In this document: one piece after another, positions 24,401 through 34,720 of the stretch
Layout: every line of letters starts with the position of its first letter
How positions within the stretch are numbered: the first letter of the stretch is position 1
Source of the DNA: Platynereis dumerilii
Lineage: Eukaryota > Annelida > Polychaeta > Phyllodocida > Nereididae
Length of the DNA: 64,000 nt
Assembly (NCBI GenBank): GCA_026936325.1
Contig: JAPTHN010000011.1
Span: forward strand, 29,242,501-29,306,500
Direction: 5' to 3'
Program-made: the position numbers and the translations under genes
The notes under the pieces: generated by a model
What the model was told of the DNA's origin: nothing
Seen by the model: the letters and a program-made list of their open reading frames with translations, nothing else
Databases searched by the model: none

Positions 24401-25133
24401 CTGATGCAACTGACAACCTCGATATGAATTATACTTCTCTTTACAGGTTACGTTGTTTACCCCCTCAGATGGGCAGACTGCACCGACTAGAAGAGCTTTA
24501 TGTCAGAAATAACAGACTACGAACACTACCACCTTCACTTATTTTTCTACATTTATATGTTATCACAGGTATGAGTTTCCAACATCTTATCAACTACAGG
24601 ACAATATATTTGAGATATAAATCTACAGAATGATGTACAATATATTTTTTGTCTTTCAGTTAGTCAAAATCCCCTAATTTTTGAAAGAATGATGGCCCAG
24701 GACATGGACTTGGCCCAGGTTCTGCCTCCACGAGGAGAAATGCCTTCTTTACTGGAAATAATAGCAAGACGTATTATTAGTGATAAGATTCCTTGGAGGA
24801 ATGCTTGCTTGCCAGAAGTTTTAAAAGGTATTTGTTCTATCAATATCAATGTAATAAATTCAATATCTCAACTGCACTGAATTTGTCAAATCATTATACA
24901 AAGTGCTTTGACTGCATGTTTCTTTTTATTTAACACCCTGCATGTATTGATCTCTTTCAGATATGTTGAATAGTGTACGATATTGCAGTGACTGCAGTGG
25001 ACCTTATTTTCAATTTTACGCTGCGCAATTTGGTTTCCGGACTCTCGGAAGTCTGCAGCTTCCTGTGATGCATGCGCTTTGTTCGCCTCACCAAAGAGGT
25101 CACTGTCAAATGCCCATGTTTCCTGAGGAGTAA
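19419..25133 (+). CDS. membrane-anchored leucine-rich repeat protein, LRRC58-like C-terminus
   Basis: Eleven exons with matching phases give 491 residues: 19419-19543, 20166-20322, 22330-22433, 22656-22718, 23228-23393, 23533-23714, 23831-23885, 24063-24223, 24447-24568, 24660-24827, 24961-25133. Residues 30-52 (AIAVALVSSILC…WLLVNIAL) look like a membrane segment. A basic serine-rich linker follows (95-130), then about ten LRRs (145-385; e.g. LKRLNLANNKLTSLPQSIG). The C-terminus has C-x2-C (443, 446), LPVMHALCSP (468-477) and a final Cys/His cluster, like LRRC58 (and LRRC28), a cytosolic family whose exact role is little known. The chosen start follows an in-frame stop. The LRR part is certain. 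The first three exons are joined only by phase, and the third donor (GG|GTCAGT) is weak, so they could be a separate small gene ending at 22458. Confidence 0.7.
20929..20983 (+). repeat. GGAA microsatellite
   Basis: Interrupted GGAA/AAGG repeats, in the long second intron of the LRR gene. Confidence 0.8.
21352..21535 (+). repeat. GATA/GACA microsatellite
   Basis: GATA repeats (about 21383-21418) pass into GAGA- and then GACA-type repeats. The YLSIYLSI-like minus-strand frame through it is an artefact of the repeat. Confidence 0.85.
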
Positions 25134-25298
25134 CTTGGCCACTTAATTATCATTTTTATGCAACATTCCACATGGTTGTGAATCTCAAGCCATTATATAA
25201 GTACATTATATATACATGGGTTTTGTGCAATCAAGATCTCAACACTCCGGCACGATGTTCAATCTAGTCATGTATTACTGATACTCTATTTTGTTACT

Positions 25299-25304
25299 AA
25301 TAAA
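25299..25304 (+). terminator. poly(A) signal of the LRR gene
   Basis: AATAAA 166 bases after the stop codon, followed by a T-rich stretch. Confidence 0.6.
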
Positions 25305-25763
25305 GTTTTTCACAAATTTCCATTTTGTTGTTTTAATTGCTACTTGATAAGTTCACTTTGAGCATCCAGTAAAATCAACTGAATTGCGATACCAGAAAGC
25401 CAGCCTCTCGAATATTACAAATCCCTTGTGGTCTATGTTGTAGAAGTACTAATAAAAGCCAAATTGGGAGAGACAAGATTGTAATCACCGGCCTATTCAA
25501 ACCAGCTACTTTCAATGACACAAGGGCAAGGCATACCAAAAGCGCCAAGTGCAAGTATAAAAACATGCGAACTTTCTGTGACACATTAACAGAAAGTGCA
25601 TGCCCAAGAACAGACGGTGGGACACTCAAATCTAATCTCTATCACAGAGAGGCACTTATAAAACATCAAGATCAAGAACACCAATAGCCAAATAGAAAAT
25701 CCTCCAGAACTTCAACCAGTAAATCACAACACCAAATTGTTGAGCCAACATCATCCCACCACT

Positions 25764-26037
25764 TGATGAAATTCACATGCCACTGGGCAGACATTTTAAT
25801 TTGCCTTTCAAAGATGATTGTCAGAACACCAAATCCTTTCAAAATAGAACTAGAAAATTTTCAATTGAAAAAATGTATTCCAACCTTTTGATGAGATTCA
25901 CATGCCACTGGGCAGACATTTTAATATCAGAATCACTTTCTCACATACTTGTTTTTACATCCCAACCAATTTTTTTCGATTTGATGAAATTCACATGCCA
26001 TCACAGGGTCCATCTGACCAGAGAAGCATTTTAATAA
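25764..26037 (+). repeat. three diverged tandem copies around GATGAAATTCACATGCCAC
   Basis: TTGATGARATTCACATGCCA starts near 25764, 25889 and 25980. The first two copies continue CTGGGCAGACATTTTAAT; the third diverges but ends AGCATTTTAAT. It lies between the 3' ends of the LRR gene and JKAMP. Confidence 0.7.
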
Positions 26038-26543
26038 TTCAGAAAAGACATTCACTCAAACGCAAACATTTATCGAGTTGAAAACAAAATTATGTACATA
26101 CAAATATTTTTTACGGAGTCAGTAGGCCAGCCCACTGACCAAGGATAAGTCATCTCCTCACATTGAAGTTTTTCTTGAAAGGAATGTTTCGTACATTTGA
26201 ACATTATTTAAAGCCATTAGGAGATCACATTCATAAACTGTTGAAAAAGAATTCAGTCGCCTGATGTCCAGAATTTTCAACAATTCCTCCTCCGTTCTTG
26301 AAGCGTAACATATCTACAGAACAGCGATAAAATTGCAAATGTTTTTTTTGTCCCATGGGCAGTGCAGCACTAATGCAAAGTTTGATACCCATTGCAATGA
26401 AATTGTCAAGCAAGCATTCAGTCCCATGACAAACACATTTCATAGAAATGCTGCTATAATCACATTCAAAGACCTAGTAACTGCTTAGTGCTTGACTAGA
26501 GTTTCAATACACATTTCTATCTTGAGGAAACAAGATTTTCAAT

Positions 26544-28665
26544 TCAAGTGAACTGTTTTGGGTCAGTAAATTTCACAGTGAGCACATAAAACAATGCAGG
26601 AAAAGGAACCAAGCAGATGAGAGGGCCGTGGAAGGTTGGATTCTTCATCTGCGTGATGGAAAGGATGCCGTAAGCATGAAGCAACCAATGACTCAAGAGG
26701 ATCATCAGGTTCCTCGGCCTCTTGAATGTCTCCACCAGAAGATACCTCATGGACTGCAAAGGAGAAATCAATTATTTTAAAGACACACAGTTTCTGACAG
26801 AGATCAAACAATACATTCTAAGCAAAAATAATAACACACCCATGATATTCATGGTGAATAATGCTGTATAGCTATTAGAGCGCTTGACTCCCGATGATTC
26901 AGTTAAAACCTTCACACAAATCTGACATACCTGGTCCTGATAAAGAGCAAAATGGCCAGCGATTGTTATCACAGACACAACAATGATGATGTATGGGAAG
27001 AAATAATCTGAAACGAATTATTGGATTTGTCAATTCATCATAAGTTAAATGTAACAATCGATTTTTGGAATACCATCTACATTCTACAAAGTACCACAAA
27101 TTTTGTATGGCCATTGGTCAATAGCCCAATACTTACATAAAACACCTCCAAAAATGGCTTGCAGCACTACCAATACAGGGAAGAAGTACAAGGCTGCATA
27201 AATAGATTTTGTTCCTTGGTAGCCAAGTTTAGCTGACAACAGCGGCCGAGCTAACATCATTATGACGAGGCAAAAGGCGTAATATACCATGACCATTGTG
27301 TATCTGGAAAAAAAAGGACATCACACTTATCCCTCAAGACTTGAGAAGTTTTTATAAACAGATAATTTGAGGTCAGAATATTTCAAGTCTAACAAAAATC
27401 CAATTTACTCACAGAGGATACACTATTTCTTGAGTGCAATGCAACGTAGTTGTGTAACCAGGGCGAGGGTTGTACATCATCGTATACCAATCAGCCAAGT
27501 CCTTCACATCACAAGATCTAACATCCAATTTCCCATACGGCTCCATTACCAGGAGGGTGCATATCCCTGCCAATGCACTCTCGACAAGCGCAGAGCCATG
27601 GAGGAACATAAGACTTCTCCTGCAAAATAATTGTGCAGACACATTTTATAAAGATTAGATAACACACTTTACTGGCATAAATATCAAGTTTATGATGACT
27701 TAAGGTCCTGATTTTGGCATGCGAATATTCTATATTACAAAACAATACATATGTACAGCAATACATCAGTGTGTTCTTACAGTTTCCGTTTATTTGTAAA
27801 ATCAATGAAGAACCAATGAAGAGCAGGCACTAGCATGGCCATGAAACCAAGGTAGAGCCAGTCGTAGAAGGTAGGAGATCCCTCACAGAGCTGGCAAATA
27901 GATGCTTCATCTGGTCTGTAGCCTCTTGGACATGCCTGTTGAAAGAAGAATTATTAATTTGACATTTGAGTCATTTGAAGCATGAAGAAACTAATCTTTT
28001 GCAGCATGAATTAAAATTTAAATGACAGAACGACATGAAATGTAAGCATTACCCCACATGGACTGTAGCCTCCCGTTTCGTTCATGACACGTCCACAGTA
28101 CATTCCTGGACATTTCAGCGTCTTTTTGACATCTGGAACATGTATTCCAAACAGTTGAAACCTGTCATGTGGCATTCATTTATTTAATTAAACATTGTTA
28201 GGTAATTTATTTAGTGCTTGATACTAGTACCCGAGTGCAGCATTATCCTAATACAGTCCACAATGCAGGGCGGACTGCCTCAATGAGCGAAATCATGGAA
28301 ATGAAGTAGCTATCCCCATGATCCCGTAGGCCACTGCACATACCATCGCAAAGCGCAAAGGCAGGGTCTCTTTCATGAATAAGATAAAAGCAAAGGTGCA
28401 AAACCATACATCTTCCCTTTAGCTTAAATGAAGTTGCTTATTTGGGTTTATGAAATTTCGTCTTTACTTTTTCAAACATGGGCGATAAATCGACACATAC
28501 AACAAAACTAACAACAATGGTTATTTTTCTCAGATAAAGCTTTACCGCACAGAAAACGCTTTGTCACAACAATCAAGACTACAAAGAGAACATGGGTATA
28601 CCTTCCGATGATGTCAAAGTGACGAAAAAAGCGAAAAATCCTGCTAAAATCGCAAGAAATTTCAT
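26544..28665 (-). CDS. JKAMP: JNK1/MAPK8-associated membrane protein (JAMP)
   Basis: Seven exons on the minus strand (28665-28602, 28132-28053, 27935-27781, 27619-27413, 27303-27137, 27007-26931, 26753-26544) give 319 residues, close to the ~311 of vertebrate JKAMP. A hydrophobic N-terminus (1-20) precedes a cysteine-rich lumenal-type segment (CPGMYCGR at 29-36, then CPRGY, CQLC). Family blocks follow: FYDWLYLGFMAML, HWFFID, DWYTMMYNP, HCTQEIVYPL, YYAFCLVIMMLARPLL, KSIYAALYFFPVLVVLQAI, FSHWLLHAYGI-like LSHWLLHAYGILSI, and LVPFPALFYVLTVKF. JAMP is a multi-pass ER membrane protein that recruits proteasomes and ERAD factors during ER stress and prolongs JNK1 activity (known for the family). It starts 242 bases from the divergent epimerase gene. 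Intact, no unusual residues seen. Confidence 0.95.
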
Positions 28666-28907
28666 TTTCTTCTTTTCCAAATTCCAATCAGTTATGGACT
28701 TTATGCACAGGTGGCGCCAGTAGGCCGCAGATTCAAGCGCCCCTGAACGATATTCTGTGAACTGGAAGAGGTGTGGCAGGTCAACATGTTTCTGCAGCTG
28801 TCACAGTGACTTGCTGATTGATTCAGGCAGCTTATTAGACCCAGACCGGCTGTGACAGCTCAAAATCAGTCAGTCCTCAGTCTGAAGAAGTGGTCAGGAC
28901 TTGCAAG
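28666..28907. promoter_or_regulatory. bidirectional promoter between JKAMP and the epimerase gene
   Basis: The two start codons face away from each other across 242 bases with no TATA box. Both transcription starts must lie here or in short leaders, so the genes probably share one promoter region. Confidence 0.6.
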
Positions 28908-30612
28908 ATGGCAGCTGCTGAAGATCTGGTCGTGCTGGACAGAGGAAACAACACAACTGTCTCCATTCACTTGTTTGGTAAACTAAACTTTCTTTTTTTT
29001 ACCAATGAAAAATGCACTGCACTGGTCCTAAATTGTGATTCTATGGTATAGCCAGTGAACTATCAGCAAACTGTTAAAGCAATAGTGATAGTTCACACAA
29101 TGTCATATTCAGTTTCAGTCCTAATTTTTTAGAAATAAGACCCAGAAATCCAGGACCCTGCAGTTGATGGCCATGAGTGTTACATTGTAACAACAATTCA
29201 TTGAAGCGATATGATCAGCTGCAGTGACATACCATAGCTCATCATAGCCATATTAATTTATGAAGTTGCTTTAGGGACACTAAAAAGTAGGAACACTTTA
29301 AAGTTTAAGAAAGTTAATAGGCCTAACATGATGGGTGAAACTTAACCTACTCACAGGAAGCTCGTACCGCTTGCAAGAGAGGTTACAAATGTATCCTCGA
29401 GAACAATTAAGGCTTCATTAGTGAGGTAGTCAGGTGCATGTACATGTCTGTATTACAAAAAAAAGCTCACCTGCAATAATTGCAAGAGACTTCACCAACA
29501 AGGATATAACATTGCAAACATTTTGCAGATGAGGTTCGAGAGGCGAGTCACCCTTTAGGAGCTTCATGTTAATGTAGCCACTCACTGGTCAGTTTATGTC
29601 ACACATACTGTGTGGAGTAGCTCAACAGATTTAAGGCCCAAACCTATTTTAAAACCCCTTTTACTTGCAATTTGAATGCACAGTGATTACAATAACAATG
29701 GTGTGATGAATCAAGAAAATAATCCTGTCACTGTTTGTCAGCACTTGCAGAAGTGAAATTTATGATGACTTAGCATACATGTTCCAATTTGTTCTAACAA
29801 GCATGCTAGAAGTACCAGTCATGCTTATTGTATCAATTGTTTTCTTTCCAGGTGCCACATTAATTTCATGGAAAATTGGGGGTGAGGAACAAATTTTTGT
29901 CAGCACATTGGCAAAATTTGACAACAAGAAAGCGATCCGCGGAGGAATCCCTCTTGTGTTTCCACAGTTCGGGCCCTGGGACCTCGGTCCTCAACACGGA
30001 TTTGCCAGAATTTCAAGATGGCAGCTCACTCAGCCACCAAAGAAAGAATCTAACAATGACATCACATGTGTCCTGACCCTGGAAGACAATGAAGATACTC
30101 GCAAGATGTGGAATTACAAGTTCATGCTGACATACGAAGTCACTCTGATGGAAGACAAGATAGAGACAAGCTTCAAGGTGGAGAACATTGGGTCTGAGGA
30201 GTTCAAATTCACCTGCTTGTTACACTCTTATTTCAAAGTGGATGACGTCAAGAAAGTCACTGTGACTGGCTTGAAAGGATGTCAATTCGCTGACAAAGTC
30301 AAGGATAGCACTGGCCAGGAGACGAGGGAAGAGGTCGAGGTTCGAGAAAACGTAGATGTGGTCTACGAAAACACGCCCAATGAACATGTGATCAAGAACA
30401 CAACTGGCAATCGAGCAATCAAGATAACTAAGGTCAACCTTCCCGACACTGTTGTCTGGAACCCTTGGAGGGAAAAAGCGGCGGCAATGGCTGACTTTGG
30501 AGACAGCGATTATCCTTACATGGTGTGTGTAGAAGCTGGCAAGGTGGCGGAGCATTACAAACTGGCTGGTGGTGCCACCTACCAGGGTTCTCAATTAATA
30601 CACAGGTTGTGA
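28908..30612 (+). CDS. glucose-6-phosphate 1-epimerase-like (aldose 1-epimerase family)
   Basis: Two exons (28908-28977 and 29852-30612, joined in phase inside a glycine codon) give 276 residues. The N-terminus MAAAEDLVVLDRGN leads to the galactose-mutarotase-like fold: ATLISWKIGG, KAIRGGIPLVFPQFG, QHGFARISRWQ, the catalytic-histidine block LHSYFKV, the substrate loop TVVWNPW, and VCVEAGKV with the expected catalytic glutamate. This order is typical of YeaD/YMR099C-type hexose-6-phosphate mutarotases, which interconvert alpha and beta anomers of glucose 6-phosphate in the cytosol. Length fits the family. The gene is divergent from JKAMP. No signal or membrane segment. Confidence 0.9.
29340..29585. 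repeat. diverged relative of the 59969 foldback element
   Basis: GCAGATGAGGTTCGAGAGGC and TTTAGGAGCTTCATG match, in order, the right arm of the element at 59969-60293. The left end (CACAGGAAGCTCGTACC) is weakly matched. Located in the epimerase intron. Confidence 0.4.
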
Positions 30613-30994
30613 AATTTTGACCATCTAGCAGGAACTTAGGAAGTGTAGTTGGCTTTACTGCTGCTTTCTTTCATTCCAGGAATTAAAAATTCTTGATTTA
30701 CATGTACACACATTTTATGCTTCATATAGCATGTATAGAATAGCGCATTCCACCTTCTTTTCCATTTTTCGGGTTTTAGCATTTATATACCGGTATTTTT
30801 GAAGAGCATATATATATTATATTGTCCTATTATAATCTGAACAATTTTCCAAGAACTTGAAACTGGGTTTGCTTATCTGTTTATTGTTAGATGTATATGT
30901 ACTGCAAGTACAGCGGATCATTAATTTGGGGTTAATTGAAATGTTGTGAACATGGGATATCAATCATTTACCAAATGTGATCAATCTTTGAGCT

Positions 30995-31000
30995 ATTAAA
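30995..31000 (+). terminator. possible poly(A) signal ATTAAA of the epimerase gene
   Basis: Variant signal about 380 bases after the stop codon, just before a transposon end. Other variants may be used. Confidence 0.3.
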
Positions 31001-31089
31001 ACAAGATATTTTCATTGATGTACAACTTTAGTTTTTTAATCAATTTTGTCAAAATTGTATATTTTGCATTTGCAAGAGACAATCCACAT

Positions 31090-32113
31090 TAGGGTGATGC
31101 AAAAAAGTGAAGTTTTGAAATGTTAATGGGGCACCCCCTGAAGTTGTTCCAATATATGAAAAAAAAATTCAGTAAAAATTTGAGCTCAATCGGACAAAAA
31201 TTAGAGGGTGCTACCGCATCATGAAAATTAACATTAGTATTCAATACAAAAATATCCATTATTTTGGCATGTAGCGAGTTCAACTATACCTGGTTCACCA
31301 AACCAATGCGGCATGGTCATAATTTTTGGGTCTGGTTGTCAGAACAGCGGATCAATGCAAATTTGGATTATTTTTTACTTCTGCATGCTGCTACCACCAG
31401 ACTAACGAAGATAAAATAGTCAAAATATACCAAATTCGCGGTATTTGATAACATTACGGGTTTTAATGTCACAGAAATGAAAGTTACTTCAATGGATGGA
31501 GCATGAAAAGAGCTTTAATTTGAATACCAACACTGCTATACTCTGACCATCTGACCCCATTGAATTAGGTTATTTGTCATTAACAATTATTTGCGAAAAT
31601 TCTCATTATTCAAAGCAATGCTGTAGTACTGTAGAATATAGCAACATAGTAATGTTGGTATTCAAAATAAAGCTCTTTTCCTACTTAATAAGATGGTGTA
31701 ACTTAAATTTGTGTACCTTTATTCCTGGTTATGTTATTCAATACCGCGTATACCTTAATACTGTAAAAATCGGGCAAAATTTGTTGCTTTAGGAGTGCCC
31801 TCTAGCCTGAAATGACCGGATATTGGCAAAATATGATTGGATTTGTGATGAGAATAGTGGAAAGCTTAAATAAGAAAAAAATTACCAACACTGTAGTGGT
31901 AGGATAACTTCCTTCACCTATCACCCATAAAACTGGGATTTCGCCCATTGCAATACAATGTTATATTTCAAATTGCGGTAGCACCCTCTAAAATTTGTCC
32001 GATTTGGCCCAAATTTTTACTGAATTTTTTTTTCAAATATTGGAACATAATTGGGGGGTGCCCCATTGAAAATTCAAAAATTTATTTTTTTGTGTGCAAT
32101 CTGCATCACCCTA
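31090..32113. mobile_element. hAT-type foldback element with perfect 8-bp target duplication
   Basis: The left end TAGGGTGATGCA and right end TGCATCACCCTA are inverted partners, and the inverted arms extend about 150 bases (GGGGCACCCCC / GGGGGTGCCCC; AGAGGGTGCTACCGC / GCGGTAGCACCCTC). A second inner palindrome lies at about 31500-31680 (AAAAGAGCTTTAATTTGAAT versus ATTCAAAATAAAGCTCTTTT). ATCCACAT occurs directly outside each end (31082-31089, 32114-32121), the 8-bp duplication expected of hAT transposons. No transposase frame is present. Confidence 0.85.
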
Positions 32114-32115
32114 AT

Positions 32116-32160
32116 CCACATGCAATACACATGCAATACACATGCAATACACATGCACTA
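32116..32160 (+). repeat. short tandem array ACACATGCAAT
   Basis: About four copies of ACATGCAATAC directly next to the hAT element's right end. Confidence 0.75.
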
Positions 32161-32206
32161 GAAGGTGATGATGTTCCAAGTATTACATCAAATACACCAT
32201 GTTATA

Positions 32207-33148
32207 TCACGTTTCAATAACAGTAGAAATGCCAAAATGAACACGATGGTTGGGCCCGGAGTGTTGCGCAGACAGAGGCTTAACTAAGAATGATTTTGAG
32301 GTTGAAGTCTTTAGGATGGACTTGAGTCTTTGTGGTTGAATCTTTTCTTCATCACTACTAATCACATTATACTCCTGATGCTTAGTAATAGTGTCCGTTC
32401 TCGATTGCAATGAAACGCTGTTAAAAGACTGAGTTCTTCTGATAGACTTCCCAGGTTTTAGGCATAGTTGTTTAACGGAGACTGTTGTCATTGATTGAGG
32501 CATTGATTGTGGCTTACTCCGCACATCTGAGTCCAAAGTTAGTGTCACTGAGAATGCTTGCTTCAAGTTAATGTTATTCACTGGGTTACTATCCTTTGTA
32601 GCATCTTTGGTGGTGAAGTTTGTTGTATAGATTGTATTGTCTTTTGGTTTACTGTCTTGGCTTTCCTGAGGGACTGGGGCAGTCCAATTGTCCTGGGACG
32701 CTGGCGCTCTCCTCACCACAGGAGACCAATTAATGTGACCCAACCCTCGGGGTGACGCAGGAGACCATCTCTGAGAATGTTGTTGGGTCGGCACTTTCTG
32801 CTTCCTAGCATTCTCCGCACTCGATGCTCTGTCGATTGGAATAGATCTCAGAAGTGGAGGACTGACGACATTGTCAGGATGCAGTGATCTCCAGCGTCTG
32901 GCAGTGGGGGGCGTGTGGGGGTCACTGATGCTGTGCCATCGACGGATGGTGGACAATCTCGGCGCATCAGGCAGGGAATGATTGTGATGGGGTAAAATCT
33001 CAACAGGTGACCTCTGCTTGGAACCATTAGCTGACATACACCTTGCTATAGATGACTTTGGATGTAATGAAGTAGCAACAAACGGCATAGAAGTTAACGA
33101 AGGTGCTACAAACTGCGAAGGTGTAATTGGCCTTCTCCGTAAATCCAT
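32207..33148 (-). CDS. uncharacterised 313-residue protein with SILK and RVxF motifs (candidate PP1 regulator)
   Basis: An uninterrupted minus-strand frame with an A at -3 of its start. I do not recognise the protein. It is rich in Ser, Pro, Arg and Thr, has no predicted helix-rich or membrane segment, and looks disordered. Near the C-terminus are SILK (277-280) and RVHF (302-305, in NHRVHFG). This is the order and rough spacing of the SILK and RVxF docking motifs of protein phosphatase 1 partners such as inhibitor-2. It also has three RR-x-x-S sites (69-73 RRWHS, 84-88 RRWRS, 237-241 RRTQS) that fit basophilic kinases. The frame's length and biased composition argue for coding, but no homologue was available for comparison. 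Further 5' exons are possible. Confidence 0.6.
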   Translation of the reverse strand: MDLRRRPITPSQFVAPSLTSMPFVATSLHPKSSIARCMSANGSKQRSPVEILPHHNHSLPDAPRLSTIRRWHSISDPHTPPTARRWRSLHPDNVVSPPLLRSIPIDRASSAENARKQKVPTQQHSQRWSPASPRGLGHINWSPVVRRAPASQDNWTAPVPQESQDSKPKDNTIYTTNFTTKDATKDSNPVNNINLKQAFSVTLTLDSDVRSKPQSMPQSMTTVSVKQLCLKPGKSIRRTQSFNSVSLQSRTDTITKHQEYNVISSDEEKIQPQRLKSILKTSTSKSFLVKPLSAQHSGPNHRVHFGISTVIET

Positions 33149-33199
33149 TTTGTGAATATCCCTGATGTTGACGTTAGACCTCCCAAGTGTTTTAGTGTG

Positions 33200-34400
33200 T
33201 ATAATCCTGACAGTACATGTATCAATATTGCCTCTTCACTGTTCCTTTGCAAATACAGCTGGCAATATAACAGTCCCACCTTGCATGACTACGACCTTTT
33301 CTTTTTTTCATGACATGTGACTCCTTGTTAGCCCAGTCATGAACATTGTGCCCCAGGGCACAGCATTTCCACAGAATTGAAACTGTTTATAGGGAGCAGT
33401 ATATATCCCACATATATCCCTGAGCATTTAGCAAGCCTGTGTCTGTGCACATGTGTCTTACTGGAATGAACTTAGAGCTGATTAGGTCAAGCCTGTTAAA
33501 GTGCAATTGATCCTCTTGATAATGGATTCCTTGGCTGTCATGCTCCATTGAGCATTGTGGCCTTCCGTCTGACATGATCATTGAGTCATTTCTAATCCCA
33601 TCTTGACTGGATTTATGAATGGATACCTTTGTATAAACACAAGGTTATTTATATTTTGGCAGTCACTCAAATCTCCTTGCTGATTTAATACAAAGAGCTG
33701 CTAAGTTAAGGCGACAGGTTAGTGCTAATGTTTCTTCAGGGCACAATGAACCATGGGTGGTAAATCTACCAGAAATAAAATAAAAAGACGTCACATATTA
33801 AAGTCCCTTACCATATTCACTCAAATGACAATCCCATCTTTTTTATGAAAAAGTAGTGTCAACTTAGTGGCTAAGTAGCTGAGAACACATTGACAGACAT
33901 ATTTTCTTAGTACCTAAGAATGATATAAATAGTATTAAATACTTATTCTGCAATAATCTATTTCGAACAAATAACTGGAAAATCTTATCAAAAGACACAA
34001 TCAACTTATGTGGTCATCCCTAGGATATATTTATTATGTTTTCTGTGGTTAGCATACAGAACAGCACTATAGTTGTAAATTGCATTATAAACTAGAATTT
34101 GTGTCGCAAGCGGAACACGTGCGAGTTCACCATGCTTATGTTGTTTTGTTTTGATGTGTTGATTCTTGGGAAAATGGAGTCAAATTTGGGGCCTAGATTT
34201 CCATACATGATCGGAGAAATATAACACGATAAACTTAGCAGTGGTACGACCAGGGGGGCAGTGTCCCATCCCCCGAACTTTAAGTAAAATAGGTGAGTAG
34301 AGAAAGAACAAGAAAATCTTTTTTAAAAAAAGATACGCTGGTTGTAGTGATAAAAAAATTCGCATATTGAAATAGTGTTAAATGGTATAAAAATATATTT
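33200..34400. other. no feature recognised
   Basis: AT-rich intergenic DNA upstream of the 313-residue gene; its promoter should lie just above 33148, but no TATA box stands out. Confidence 0.4.
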
Positions 34401-34419
34401 GAAATGGTGCAAGATATAT

Positions 34420-34600
34420 GGGATGGATGGATATGATTGGGGCTTTTAATTAAGTTATGTATTATGCTGTTGAATAATTGAAACAGCCATATATGCAACA
34501 TATAGCCATAGGAGACCCAGCAAGAGCTACATTCAAATTGTGGACCCAGTTATTGGAGCCCAGCATGCTACCACTGAGCTCACAGCCTCACACTCTCCCC
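34420..34600 (-). mobile_element. SINE copy (window family A)
   Basis: The right end, read on the minus strand, is tRNA-like: GAGCTCAGTGGTAGCATGCT resembles a polymerase III A box and CACAATTTGAATGTAGC a weakened B box. The body has GGGGCTTTTAATTAAG and GAATAATTGAAACAGCC in place of the family core. Confidence 0.6.
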
Positions 34601-34639
34601 TAATTAATTATAATATATGGAAACCTCATAATCTGTTAT

Positions 34640-34720
34640 CAACATCGATCTATCTTTCCGTCTGTCCATCTATCTTTCTGTCTATCTACCTATGATCTAT
34701 CTGTATCTTTATTTTATATA
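34640..34720 (+). repeat. TCTA/TCTG microsatellite-like stretch
   Basis: Interrupted TATC/TGTC repeats next to the SINE. Confidence 0.6.

Noticed and set aside
29779-29851. In-frame upstream extension of the epimerase exon (MFQFVLTSML…)
   Set aside because: It is intron: a strong acceptor (TTTCTTTCCAG) lies at 29851, and the exon at 28908-28977 joins in phase with a family-like N-terminus.
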